Below are positions 7,665 through 15,279 of a DNA stretch of 64,000 nt, piece after piece. Origin of the DNA: Lachnospiraceae bacterium. GTDB taxonomy: Bacteria; Bacillota; Clostridia; Lachnospirales; Lachnospiraceae. The notes beneath the pieces were generated by a model. The model worked only from the letters and a program-made list of their open reading frames with translations. It did no database searches and was not told where the DNA came from. The position numbers and the translations under genes are program-made. The stretch covers positions 1 through 64,000 of the forward strand of contig JALEJP010000022.1 in the NCBI GenBank assembly GCA_022769625.1, read 5' to 3'. The first letter of the stretch is position 1. The number at the start of each line of letters is the position of its first letter.

Positions 7665-8877
7665 GACTCTTGTGATCACCCAGAAAAAGGATCAGGCCAT
7701 CCTGATGGCCATCCTTGACGGAACGAAAGCAGTGGAGCTGCGCCTTTCGCCGCCTGAGGAAAAAGAACGTTCGCTGGTTGGCAACATTTACATCGGAAAA
7801 GTACGAAGAGTACAGAAAAATATAGATTCCGCTTTTGTTGAGATTGCAAATCACACACAATGCTACTACAGTATCCCTGCCAATCCCAATCCTTTTTACA
7901 CAACAAAGGGGAATTCCAGCCGAATCATTGAGGGTGATGAGCTTCTTGTTCAGGTAAAACGGGACGGTCTGAAAACAAAACTTCCCGCTGTATCCGGAAA
8001 TATTGAGCTTGCAGGACAGTACTTGATTCTTGTGGGAAATGATACACAGATCGGCATATCCGGAAAGCTTTCTGCAGAATCACGCAAACAACTTCGGGGA
8101 TGGATGGAGCCGTTTGTGACAGAGCGATACGGATTCATCGTGCGCACCAATGCCGGCACTGCTTCCAGAGAGGAAATCGAAAAAGAGGCGCATTCGCTGG
8201 CAGAACAGTATGAGAACCTTCTTCGCCATGCGCCGTATCGAACCTGTTTTTCTCTTCTGAAGGGACCGGATCCGGCCTGGATCGAAATGATGCGTGACAC
8301 GTATCTGGCAGATCTGGAAAAAATTGTTACAGATGTTCCGTTGATTTATGACTCTCTTCACGGATACCTGCAGCAGAATCAGCCACAGCTCACAGAACAT
8401 TTGCAGCTATATCAGGATGACCTTCTGCCGCTTATCAAACTGTACCGTCTGGAGCATGCCATAGAAGAGGCATTAAAAGAACAGGTCTGGCTGAAAAGCG
8501 GCGGATATCTGGTGATCCAGCCAACCGAAGCTCTGACTGTGATCGATGTGAACACCGGGAAATACAGTGAGAAAAAAGTACGCCGGGAAACCTTGCGGAA
8601 GATTAATCTGGAAGCTGCCGCAGAGTCGGCAAGGCAGATACGTCTGCGGAATCTTTCCGGTATTATTCTGATTGACTTCATTAATATGGAGCAGGAAGAG
8701 GACAAAAAAGAACTGATGGAATATCTCAGTCAGCTGCTTCTTCGCGACCCGGTAAAGACACGGCTTATTGACATGACGAAGCTGGAACTTGTGGAGATCA
8801 CACGGAAAAAGGTGCGAAAAACGCTGCGTGAACAAGTTGCGTCTCTGAAAGTTTCGAATAATACAACACATACATAA
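7648..8877 (+). CDS. rng: RNase E/G family endoribonuclease, short form
   Basis: Single-strand-specific endoribonuclease for RNA processing and decay. The 409-residue protein has an N-terminal S1-like domain (GNIYIGKVRRVQKNIDSAFVEI) and the catalytic DNase I-like region with metal-binding aspartates in TVIDVNTGK near residue 298 and ILIDFINME near 343, matching D303 and D346 of E. coli RNase E. It ends soon after LVEITRKKVRKTL and lacks the CPxC zinc-link and the scaffold tail. The start is GTG 7648 with GGAAG upstream, inside the end of DUF2344. Coupling to the radical SAM pair suggests a shared role in RNA or ribosome maturation (inference). Confidence 0.92.
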   Translation: MKTLNKTLVITQKKDQAILMAILDGTKAVELRLSPPEEKERSLVGNIYIGKVRRVQKNIDSAFVEIANHTQCYYSIPANPNPFYTTKGNSSRIIEGDELLVQVKRDGLKTKLPAVSGNIELAGQYLILVGNDTQIGISGKLSAESRKQLRGWMEPFVTERYGFIVRTNAGTASREEIEKEAHSLAEQYENLLRHAPYRTCFSLLKGPDPAWIEMMRDTYLADLEKIVTDVPLIYDSLHGYLQQNQPQLTEHLQLYQDDLLPLIKLYRLEHAIEEALKEQVWLKSGGYLVIQPTEALTVIDVNTGKYSEKKVRRETLRKINLEAAAESARQIRLRNLSGIILIDFINMEQEEDKKELMEYLSQLLLRDPVKTRLIDMTKLELVEITRKKVRKTLREQVASLKVSNNTTHT

Positions 8878-8900
8878 AAAAGAAAGGAAAACCTATTATT

Positions 8901-9269
8901 ATGACTGTATTTTCACATTTTAATTTTAACGTACTGGATTTGGAAAAATCGATTTCTTTCTACAAAGAAGCTCTTGGACTCACTCCTGTAGACGTAAAGG
9001 AAGCGGGGGATGGTTCCTTTCGCCTTGTTTACCTGGGTGACAGCATGACAGATTTCAGGCTGGAATTGACCTGGCTGCGTGACCGCACCGAGCCATACAA
9101 TCTGGGTGAGTGTGAATTTCATCTTGCTTTTGATACCGATGAATATGAGAAGCTTCATGCACACCACAAAGATATGGGATGCATCTGCTTCGAAAATCCA
9201 GAAATGGGCATCTATTTTATTTCGGATCCGGATGGATACTGGATTGAAATTGTGCCGAAAAAATGCTGA
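8901..9269 (+). CDS. VOC family protein, lactoylglutathione lyase-like
   Basis: A 122-residue vicinal-oxygen-chelate protein of glyoxalase I type. Metal-ligand positions seem filled: His6 in SHFNFNV, Glu in FRLELTW near residue 55, His in FHLAFDTD near 74, and Glu in DGYWIEIVPK near the C terminus. Many Clostridia lack glutathione, so methylglyoxal as substrate is uncertain even though mgsA is also present in this window. It is preceded by aagaaaggaaaa and sits at the end of the RNase G transcript, before the L21 promoter. Confidence 0.85.
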   Translation: MTVFSHFNFNVLDLEKSISFYKEALGLTPVDVKEAGDGSFRLVYLGDSMTDFRLELTWLRDRTEPYNLGECEFHLAFDTDEYEKLHAHHKDMGCICFENPEMGIYFISDPDGYWIEIVPKKC

Positions 9270-9285
9270 TTTTCACAAAAAAGAG

Positions 9286-9314
9286 TTGACGTAAAACACG
9301 AATCATGCTATCAT
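9286..9314 (+). promoter_or_regulatory. promoter for the L21-Prp-L27 operon
   Basis: TTGACG at 9286-9291, an exact 17-base spacer and TATCAT at 9309-9314, placing the transcript start near 9321 just before a structured leader. Confidence 0.75.
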
Positions 9315-9319
9315 GTGAA

Positions 9320-9400
9320 AGATGCCGCATAAAGAGGTTTAAATGTCATGCCATTTGGCAGGACTACCGTATTTAGCGAGTAATGATAATAGGAGGTGCC
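9320..9400 (+). promoter_or_regulatory. probable ribosomal protein L21 leader RNA
   Basis: The 80-base leader between promoter and rplU can fold into an outer helix, CGC-a-TAAA (9326-9333) with TTTAGCG (9372-9378). It encloses an inner hairpin with GTC/GAC and TGCCA/TGGCA pairs at 9345-9364. Firmicutes rplU leaders with a similar position are known autoregulatory sites; I have not aligned this one to the Rfam model. Confidence 0.5.
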
Positions 9401-9402
9401 AT

Positions 9403-9708
9403 ATGTACGCAATTATTGCAACAGGTGGTAAACAGTACAAAGTAGCCGAGGGCGATATCATTAACGTAGAAAAGCTTGGTGCAGAAGCTGGTGAGACTGT
9501 AACTTTTGAAAATGTTCTTGCAGTCAGCAATGACGGTCTGAAAGTAGGCGCTGATGTAGCTGGTGCAACGGTAACAGCAAGTGTTGTGAAAAACGGCAAA
9601 GCAAAAAAAGTTATCGTTTACAAGTACAAGAGAAAAACCGGTTACCACAAGAAAAACGGTCACAGACAGCAGTACACTCAGGTTAAGATTGAAAAGATTA
9701 ACGGTTAA
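9403..9708 (+). CDS. rplU: 50S ribosomal protein L21
   Basis: Large-subunit protein that binds 23S rRNA. The 101-residue sequence [14 protein letters not shown]...EGD is diagnostic, with a lysine-rich [19 protein letters not shown] end. ATG 9403 follows AGGAGG at 9391-9396; an in-frame start at 9343 is rejected. First gene of the compact rplU-prp-rpmA operon, with probable autogenous control through the leader upstream. Confidence 0.98.
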   Translation: MYAIIATGGKQYKVAEGDIINVEKLGAEAGETVTFENVLAVSNDGLKVGADVAGATVTASVVKNGKAKKVIVYKYKRKTGYHKKNGHRQQYTQVKIEKING

Positions 9709-9713
9709 TCCAT

Positions 9714-10034
9714 ATGATTACAGTTACAATCCATAGAGACAGCGAAGGTTATAAAGGATTTCAGGTTGTCGGACATGCCGGATATGCCGAAGAAGGGTAT
9801 GATATCATCTGCTCTGCTGTATCCGCACTGGTTGTCAACGCAGTAAATTCCATCGAAGCCTTTACCGGGGACAGATTTGCCGCCCGTGAAGATGATGGTG
9901 TGGTGGAGTTGATTCTGGAAGGAACCGTATCTGACCGGACCACATTACTGCTGGATTCTATGATTCTTGGTTTGAGAGATATTCAGACACAATACGGTAA
10001 TGAATTTATACGATTGAAAATCGAGGAGGTGTAG
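9714..10034 (+). CDS. prp: ribosomal-processing cysteine protease Prp
   Basis: Small cysteine protease (106 residues) that removes the N-terminal extension of ribosomal protein L27 in Firmicutes. The catalytic pair is visible in [20 protein letters not shown]: His near residue 22 and Cys near 34. It lies between L21 and L27, six bases after rplU and four before rpmA, as expected from its role. The L27 encoded next carries the matching cleavable leader. Confidence 0.95.
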   Translation: MITVTIHRDSEGYKGFQVVGHAGYAEEGYDIICSAVSALVVNAVNSIEAFTGDRFAAREDDGVVELILEGTVSDRTTLLLDSMILGLRDIQTQYGNEFIRLKIEEV

Positions 10035-10038
10035 ACCT

Positions 10039-10326
10039 ATGTTGAAAATGAACCTTCAGGTATTCGCTCATAAAAAAGGTGTTGGTTCTACAAAGAACGG
10101 ACGTGATTCCGAGTCAAAGAGACTTGGCGCAAAGAGAGCTGACGGACAGTTTGTAAAAGCTGGAAACATTCTTTACAGACAGCGTGGAACAAAGATTCAC
10201 CCGGGCGTGAATGTTGGACGCGGCGGCGACGATACCCTGTTTGCTCTGGTAGACGGTGTTGTACGTTTTGAAAGAAAAGGCCGTGACAAAAAGCAGGTTT
10301 CAATTGTTCCGGTAGAGGCAGAATAA
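10039..10326 (+). CDS. rpmA: 50S ribosomal protein L27, with Prp-cleaved N-terminal extension
   Basis: Large-subunit protein near the peptidyl transferase centre, 95 residues. The N terminus MLKMNLQVF precedes [15 protein letters not shown], which is the mature start in most bacteria. By analogy with Staphylococcus (MLKLNLQFF then ASKKG), Prp should cut after Phe9. The gene start at 10039 is supported by gaggaggtg upstream; starting at the internal ATG 10048 would destroy the Prp site. A terminator follows. Confidence 0.98.
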   Translation: MLKMNLQVFAHKKGVGSTKNGRDSESKRLGAKRADGQFVKAGNILYRQRGTKIHPGVNVGRGGDDTLFALVDGVVRFERKGRDKKQVSIVPVEAE

Positions 10327-10340
10327 TTGATGGAACATGT

Positions 10341-10375
10341 GGCTTCAAATCGTATCTGGTTTGAAGCCATTTTTT
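10341..10375 (+). terminator. terminator of the rplU-prp-rpmA operon
   Basis: GGCTTCAAA at 10341-10349 pairs with TTTGAAGCC at 10360-10368, and the stem is followed by ATTTTTT. Confidence 0.85.
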
Positions 10376-10380
10376 GATTA

Positions 10381-10423
10381 CACAGGAAATTCCTTCGAAT
10401 TTCCTGTGCAACAAAAGCACTTA
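10381..10423 (+). repeat. hairpin element copy B (CACAGGAAAT hairpin plus AACAAAAGCACTT tail)
   Basis: A perfect 10-bp stem, CACAGGAAAT (10381-10390) with ATTTCCTGTG (10399-10408), is followed by CAACAAAAGCACTT. It matches the element at 4213-4267 in tail sequence and stem core, with a T-A to C-G covariation in the stem. It lies between the L27 terminator and obgE. Confidence 0.65.
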
Positions 10424-10481
10424 GGAAGGCGGATAGATGATACCTTCCATAACATCAGCAAAGAATGAAAAAGGAGTATTT

Positions 10482-11774
10482 ATGTTTGCAGACAGAGCAA
10501 AAATCTTTATCCGATCCGGCAAGGGCGGAGACGGTCATGTGAGCTTTCGCAGAGAGCTTTTCGTACCAAACGGCGGTCCGGACGGCGGAGACGGCGGCAG
10601 GGGCGGAGATATCATTTTTGAAGTGGATGAAGGCCTGAACACTCTGAATGATTATAGACATAAAACAAAATACTGTGCCCAGGCCGGTGAAGAAGGCGGA
10701 AAAAAACGCTGTCATGGCAAAAACGGCAGTGATCTGGTCCTGAAGGTTCCGGAAGGAACCATCGTAAAGGATGCAGAATCCGGAAAGGTCATTGCAGATA
10801 TGTCCGGTGAAAACCGCCGTCAGATCGTACTTCGGGGCGGACGCGGCGGAAAAGGGAACATGAATTATGCCACAGCTACTATGCAGGCTCCCAAGTATGC
10901 GCAGCCCGGTCAGAGTGCAAAAGAATTATGGGTACAGCTGGAACTGAAAGTCATTGCAGACGTGGGACTGGTTGGATTCCCCAACGTTGGAAAATCCACG
11001 CTGCTGTCCCGTGTAACCAATGCACGGCCAAAGATTGCAAATTATCATTTTACAACACTGAATCCAAATCTTGGTGTGGTAGATCTGGATGGCGGAAAAG
11101 GATTTGTCATTGCAGATATTCCAGGACTGATCGAAGGTGCTTCGGAAGGCATCGGTCTCGGCCACGAATTTCTGCGTCATATCGAACGCACAAAGGTTAT
11201 CATTCATATTGTGGATGCCGCATCCACAGAGGGACGTGATCCGGTGGATGATATTTATAAAATAAATGAGGAACTGCGGGCTTACAATCCAAAGATTGCA
11301 GAACGACCTCAGGTCATTGCCGCCAACAAAACGGATGTCATTTATACGGAAGATGAAGATCCCGTTGCCCGTATCCGTGCGGAATTTGAGCCAAAGGGTA
11401 TGAAGGTGTTTGCCATCTCTGCGGTAAGCGGAAAGGGCCTGAAAGAGCTGTTGTATTATGTACGCGAACTGCTGGATACCCTTCCCAGGGAGGCAGTGAT
11501 TTTTGAACAGGAATTTGATCCAAACGAATATAATCCGGACGATAATCTGCCTTATACCGTTGTAAAATCCGAGGAAGAGGAAAATACTTATGTGGTAGAG
11601 GGACCGAAGATTGAGCGAATGCTTGGTTACACCAATCTGGAATCTGAAAAAGGCTTTCAGTTTTTCCAGAATTTCCTTAAAACCACAGGTATTCTGGATG
11701 AACTGGAGGCCGCCGGAATTCAGGAAGGCGATACCGTCCGTATGTATGGTTTAAAATTTGACTATTATAAATAA
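10482..11774 (+). CDS. obgE: GTPase ObgE/CgtA
   Basis: Essential GTPase that assists 50S subunit maturation and stress signalling. The 430-residue protein has the glycine-rich Obg domain (SGKGGDGHVSFRRE, GGPDGGDGGRGGD), a G domain with P-loop GFPNVGKST near residue 168 and NKTD near 283, and a C-terminal OCT domain (YTVVKSEEEENTYVVEGPKI). ATG 10482 follows aaaggag; the frame is open from 10437 but the upstream start lacks support. It begins a conserved obgE-yhbY-nadD-yqeK-rsfS series. Confidence 0.98.
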   Translation: MFADRAKIFIRSGKGGDGHVSFRRELFVPNGGPDGGDGGRGGDIIFEVDEGLNTLNDYRHKTKYCAQAGEEGGKKRCHGKNGSDLVLKVPEGTIVKDAESGKVIADMSGENRRQIVLRGGRGGKGNMNYATATMQAPKYAQPGQSAKELWVQLELKVIADVGLVGFPNVGKSTLLSRVTNARPKIANYHFTTLNPNLGVVDLDGGKGFVIADIPGLIEGASEGIGLGHEFLRHIERTKVIIHIVDAASTEGRDPVDDIYKINEELRAYNPKIAERPQVIAANKTDVIYTEDEDPVARIRAEFEPKGMKVFAISAVSGKGLKELLYYVRELLDTLPREAVIFEQEFDPNEYNPDDNLPYTVVKSEEEENTYVVEGPKIERMLGYTNLESEKGFQFFQNFLKTTGILDELEAAGIQEGDTVRMYGLKFDYYK

Positions 11775-11782
11775 AAAAAGCC

Positions 11783-11823
11783 GCACAAATGGTGCTTCCT
11801 GGTTTTACAGGCATCATTTGTGC
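11783..11823 (+). other. 13-bp hairpin between obgE and yhbY
   Basis: GCACAAATGGTGC (11783-11795) pairs with GCATCATTTGTGC (11811-11823), with one G-U pair and a 15-base loop. It is preceded by an A-run and lacks a T-run on the plus strand, so it is not an ordinary terminator for obgE. The yhbY ribosome site begins right after it, so it may modulate processing or translation. Confidence 0.5.
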
Positions 11824-11841
11824 AGCAGGAAAGGAATCATT

Positions 11842-12135
11842 ATGACGAGTAAACAGCGGGCTTACTTAAAAAGTCTTGCCATGACCATGGATCCTATTTT
11901 CCAGATTGGAAAAGGAAGCCTTACTCCGGAGAATACAAGCGCAATCGCAGAAGCACTTGAAGTACGCGAACTCATCAAAATCAACGTTCTACAGAATTGT
12001 ATGGATGATCCGAGAGAGCTTGCACAGATGCTTGCAGAACGCACACGTTCCCAGGTGGTACAGGTTATCGGCAAAAAGATCGTACTGTATAAAGAAGGTA
12101 AAGACGACAAGAAAAAAATATTACTTCCGCGCTGA
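11842..12135 (+). CDS. yhbY: YhbY family ribosome-associated RNA-binding protein (CRM domain)
   Basis: A 97-residue CRM-domain protein that binds pre-50S particles. Recognised by LTSKQRAYLKSLA-like opening (MTSKQRAYLKSLAMTMDPIF), QIGKGSLTPENTSAI and VQVIGKKIVLYK. ATG 11842 has gcaggaaagga 10 bases upstream; the longer frame from 11758 would run through the hairpin and is rejected. Lies between obgE and nadD as in many Firmicutes. Confidence 0.93.
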   Translation: MTSKQRAYLKSLAMTMDPIFQIGKGSLTPENTSAIAEALEVRELIKINVLQNCMDDPRELAQMLAERTRSQVVQVIGKKIVLYKEGKDDKKKILLPR

Positions 12136-12152
12136 CAGGGAGGGAAGGTTTC

Positions 12153-12788
12153 TTGAAGGAGAATAAGGTAAAGAAAATAGGAATTATGGGCGGTACTTTT
12201 GATCCCATTCACATCGGCCATCTGATTCTGGGTGAAAATGCGTGGCATCAATTTGCACTGGAAAAAGTGCTGTTCATGCCTTCTGCCAATCCGCCTCATA
12301 AACGGCAGCGCACCGGACGGGCAAGCGTGCAGGAACGTATTGATATGGTAAGGCTTGCCATAGAAGGGAATCCACATTTTGAGCTATCCCTGGCGGAAGC
12401 GTTTTCGAAAGATTACTGTTATACACAGGAAACCCTTCAGCGTCTGAAACTGGAACACCCGGATACGGAATACTATTTTATTATGGGAGCAGACTCTCTG
12501 TTTGCTTTCGAAACCTGGAAAAACCCACAGGAGATCTGTAAAAACTGCGTGCTGACTGTAGCAGTACGCGACCATGTACTGGAAAAGAAATTTATGGATC
12601 AGATTGCATATCTGACAAAAAAATTTCAGGCAAAAATTGAGGTTCTGGATACACCTAATATTGATATTTCTTCCCATGATATCAGACGTTGGCTGAGAAC
12701 CGGAGATATTTCCCTGCGATATTATGTGCCGGATGATGTAATCTCTTATATTATTACGAATAATCTGTACAGTGAGTGTGAAAACTAA
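12153..12788 (+). CDS. nadD: nicotinate-nucleotide adenylyltransferase
   Basis: Transfers AMP from ATP to nicotinate mononucleotide to form deamido-NAD. The N-terminal nucleotidyltransferase signature GGTFDPIHIGHL lies near residue 14 and the C-terminal ISSHDIRRWL motif is present. Length is 211 residues. The start is TTG 12153, preceded by a strong AGGGAGGGAAGG at 12137-12148; no ATG is available before the GGTFDP motif except inside it. The stop codon overlaps the ATG of yqeK (TAATG). Confidence 0.95.
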   Translation: MKENKVKKIGIMGGTFDPIHIGHLILGENAWHQFALEKVLFMPSANPPHKRQRTGRASVQERIDMVRLAIEGNPHFELSLAEAFSKDYCYTQETLQRLKLEHPDTEYYFIMGADSLFAFETWKNPQEICKNCVLTVAVRDHVLEKKFMDQIAYLTKKFQAKIEVLDTPNIDISSHDIRRWLRTGDISLRYYVPDDVISYIITNNLYSECEN

Positions 12789-13387
12789 TGAGCAATTATG
12801 ATCTGATCAAAATACAGGAAAGACTCCAGAAAAAACTGACACCGGAGCGCTATCAGCATACGCTGGGCGTCATGTACACCTGCGCGGCACTGGCAATGCG
12901 CCACGGATGTGATCTGGAAAAAGCACTGGTGGCAGGTCTTTTGCATGACTGTGCAAAATGTATGCCAAATGAAAAAAAACTGAAAATATGCAAAAAAAAT
13001 CATATTCCGGTAACACAGGCAGAACTGGACAATCCTTTTCTTCTGCACGCAAAAGTCGGTGCATTTCTGGCACGTGAAAAATATGGGGTAGAAGATGAAG
13101 AAATACTGAATGCGATCCGCTATCATACAACCGGAACTACAAATATGACCCTGTTGGAAAAAATTACATACATTGCGGATTATATCGAACCATGGAGAAA
13201 CAAAGCACCAAATCTTTCCACGATCCGTGAACTTGCCTTCGTTGATATTGATCAGGCATTGTATGTGGTGTTCCGGGATACCTTACAGTATCTTCAGCAT
13301 ACTGGAAATGAAATTGACCAGACAACACGTATGGCTTATGAATTCTACCGGGATCTTTACGAAAAAAAAGAAAAGAAGAATCCCTGA
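12788..13387 (+). CDS. yqeK: HD-domain hydrolase YqeK (diadenosine tetraphosphatase family)
   Basis: A 199-residue HD-domain protein whose homologues hydrolyse diadenosine tetraphosphate to ADP. The metal-binding pattern is visible: H near residue 22 (YQHTLGV), the HD pair in GLLHDCAK near 55, and H in AIRYHTTG near 110. Its start codon shares one base with the nadD stop, so translation is coupled. Confidence 0.92.
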   Translation: MSNYDLIKIQERLQKKLTPERYQHTLGVMYTCAALAMRHGCDLEKALVAGLLHDCAKCMPNEKKLKICKKNHIPVTQAELDNPFLLHAKVGAFLAREKYGVEDEEILNAIRYHTTGTTNMTLLEKITYIADYIEPWRNKAPNLSTIRELAFVDIDQALYVVFRDTLQYLQHTGNEIDQTTRMAYEFYRDLYEKKEKKNP

Positions 13388-13408
13388 GAAGAAGCATCTG
13401 GCTTTTTA

Positions 13409-13443
13409 ATATAGTTTACATAATAATATTATGTAAGCTATAT
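13409..13443. repeat. 35-bp near-perfect palindrome with dif-like arms upstream of rsfS
   Basis: Two 17-base arms (13409-13425 and 13427-13443) are exact inverse complements except for one G-for-A change, around a single centre base. The core arms TTATGTAAACT (reverse strand) and TTATGTAAGCT (forward strand) match the XerD-binding half of the B. subtilis dif site as I recall it. The spacing between the 11-base arms is 5 bases, against 6 in dif. It also overlaps a promoter-like TTTACA-N18-TATATG, so a protein operator is an equally good reading. Confidence 0.55.
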
Positions 13444-13542
13444 GGGATTTGATCTTTTGCAGTCAGCGGTAAATTACCTGTCCGGCCTTTGTTTTGCCCG
13501 CTGTCTGCAGGAAAATATTTTTTATGAGGAAGGAGGAAACAC

Positions 13543-13890
13543 ATGGAATCAAAAAAAATGGCAAAACTTATCTGTGATGCACTGGCAGATAAAAAGGGTG
13601 AGGACATCAAGATTATCAACATCTCTGAAGTTACTGTTTTAGCCGATTATTTTATCATTGCAAGCGGTACAAACCGAAGCCAGGTACAGGCCATGGCTGA
13701 CAATGTGGAGGAGATGCTGGGCAAAGCCGGATTTGAGCCCAAGCAGATTGAAGGTTATCAGAATGCGAACTGGATCCTCATGGACTATCGCGATGTAATC
13801 GTTCATATCTTTGACCGTGAAAACAGACTGTTCTATGATCTGGAACGTATCTGGAGAGACGGAAAGAGTATGACCTTGGAGGAACTGTAA
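13543..13890 (+). CDS. rsfS: ribosome silencing factor RsfS
   Basis: Binds ribosomal protein L14 and blocks subunit joining under starvation. The 115-residue sequence has ALADKKGEDIKIINISEVTV, ADYFIIASGTNRSQVQAMAD and the C-terminal YDLERIWRDG block of the family. Start ATG 13543 follows aaggagg. It is separated from yqeK by 155 bases that contain the palindrome at 13409-13443, and a terminator lies just downstream. Confidence 0.96.
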   Translation: MESKKMAKLICDALADKKGEDIKIINISEVTVLADYFIIASGTNRSQVQAMADNVEEMLGKAGFEPKQIEGYQNANWILMDYRDVIVHIFDRENRLFYDLERIWRDGKSMTLEEL

Positions 13891-13895
13891 TAATG

Positions 13896-13923
13896 GGCCG
13901 CCCTGAAGAGAGGGCGGCCTTTT
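13896..13923 (+). terminator. terminator after rsfS
   Basis: A 9-bp GC-rich stem, GGCCGCCCT with AGGGCGGCC, a 6-base loop and four T residues. Confidence 0.85.
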
Positions 13924-13944
13924 GGAGAGGAGAGAGAAAAACAA

Positions 13945-15165
13945 ATGAAAAGTTTTTATGTGTGGTATAAAAAGCATATTACTTTTGCAATTTTTGCCGG
14001 TCTGGTTCTTGGAATCCTGACCGGATTGTTTCTGGCTGACCGTTTTGCGCCGGTACTGACTGTCACAAACCTGCTTGGTGGTATTTATATGAATGCTCTG
14101 AATATGATGATTTTTCCGCTGGTTTTCTGTTCTATCATCATGGGTATCGCCAGCATTGGCAATATCCGAACAACAGGTAAAATCACAGGTTCTGCACTGC
14201 TGTATTTCATCGTTACAACAGCATTGGCAAGCTTTATGGGACTGATCATACCACGCCTGATTCATCTGGGAAGAGGTGTACAGTTTGAGATGGCAGCCTC
14301 AGATATTGAGGCAACACAGTTTACCAGCATCCTGGATACCCTGAAATCCCTGATTCCTTCCAACCCGGTTGCTGCATTTTCCAACGGAAATATGCTTCAG
14401 GTACTGGTTTTCGCAGTGATTACAGGATTTGCTTTGATTTCCATCGGCGAAAAAGGAGAACCGCTTCTTAAAGTCATTGATTCTCTGAATGAACTTTGCC
14501 TGAGAGTAATCAGTGTCGTGATGTATTTCACTCCCATCGGTGTTTTCTGTACCATTGTTCCAGTGGTGGAGGCAAACGGAACAGCAACCATTCTATCCCT
14601 GGCAACTCAGCTGATCATACTGTACCTTGCATTCTTCGGATATGCTTTCCTGGTGTATGGTCTTTCCGTAAAGGTTCTGGGAAAGGTAAGCCCGTTTACG
14701 TTTTTCCGTGCAATCCTGCCGGCTGCATTGAATGCCTTCGGAACCTGTTCAAGTTCCGCTACCATTCCAATCAGCAAACAGTGTGTGGAAGAGGAGCTTG
14801 GTGTATCAAACAAAATCAGCAGTATTGCCATTCCGCTGGGAGCTACCGTTAATATGGATGCCGTGTCCATTCTGATGTCTTTTATGATTATGTTCTTCGC
14901 AAACGCATGCAATATTACGGTCAGCATTCCCATGATGATCATCGTATTGCTGGCAAATGTCCTGCTTTCCATCGGAACACCGGGTGTTCCGGGAGGTGCC
15001 ATCGCATCGTTTGCCGCATTGGCAACGCTGGCAGGTCTTCCGGCAGGCGTTATGGGTGTATACATAAGTATCAATACACTGTGCGATATGGGAGCAACCT
15101 GTGTCAATGTGATCGGTGATCTGTCCTGCTGTGTTGTACTGAAAGAAAAACTTGATGTGAATTAG
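13945..15165 (+). CDS. dicarboxylate/amino acid:cation symporter (DAACS family)
   Basis: Sodium- or proton-coupled carrier of the glutamate transporter fold, 406 residues with about eight membrane helices and two re-entrant loops. The serine-rich HP1 motif reads CSSSATIPISKQC near residue 272 and the TM7 motif is ATVNMDAVS, where NMDGT is usual. HP2 is represented by GTPGVPGGAIASF. The substrate is likely glutamate, aspartate or serine but cannot be fixed from sequence. It starts 21 bases after the rsfS terminator behind ggagaggag, and a shared terminator separates it from lexA. Confidence 0.92.
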   Translation: MKSFYVWYKKHITFAIFAGLVLGILTGLFLADRFAPVLTVTNLLGGIYMNALNMMIFPLVFCSIIMGIASIGNIRTTGKITGSALLYFIVTTALASFMGLIIPRLIHLGRGVQFEMAASDIEATQFTSILDTLKSLIPSNPVAAFSNGNMLQVLVFAVITGFALISIGEKGEPLLKVIDSLNELCLRVISVVMYFTPIGVFCTIVPVVEANGTATILSLATQLIILYLAFFGYAFLVYGLSVKVLGKVSPFTFFRAILPAALNAFGTCSSSATIPISKQCVEEELGVSNKISSIAIPLGATVNMDAVSILMSFMIMFFANACNITVSIPMMIIVLLANVLLSIGTPGVPGGAIASFAALATLAGLPAGVMGVYISINTLCDMGATCVNVIGDLSCCVVLKEKLDVN

Positions 15166-15182
15166 AAACTCTTGAAACGAAG

Positions 15183-15252
15183 AAAGCCGGAGCTCTGTGA
15201 ACAGAAAATACCATGAAAAAGGTATACTTTGAATCACAGAGCCCCGGCTTTT
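15183..15252. terminator. bidirectional terminator between the symporter gene and lexA
   Basis: AAAGCCGGAGCTCTGTGA (15183-15200) pairs with TCACAGAGCCCCGGCTTTT (15234-15252), with one mismatch, and encloses a smaller ATACC/GGTAT hairpin. The A-run and T-run at the two ends allow termination in both directions. Confidence 0.85.
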
Positions 15253-15279
15253 CCTATCATCTGACGATCCGGAAAATCT

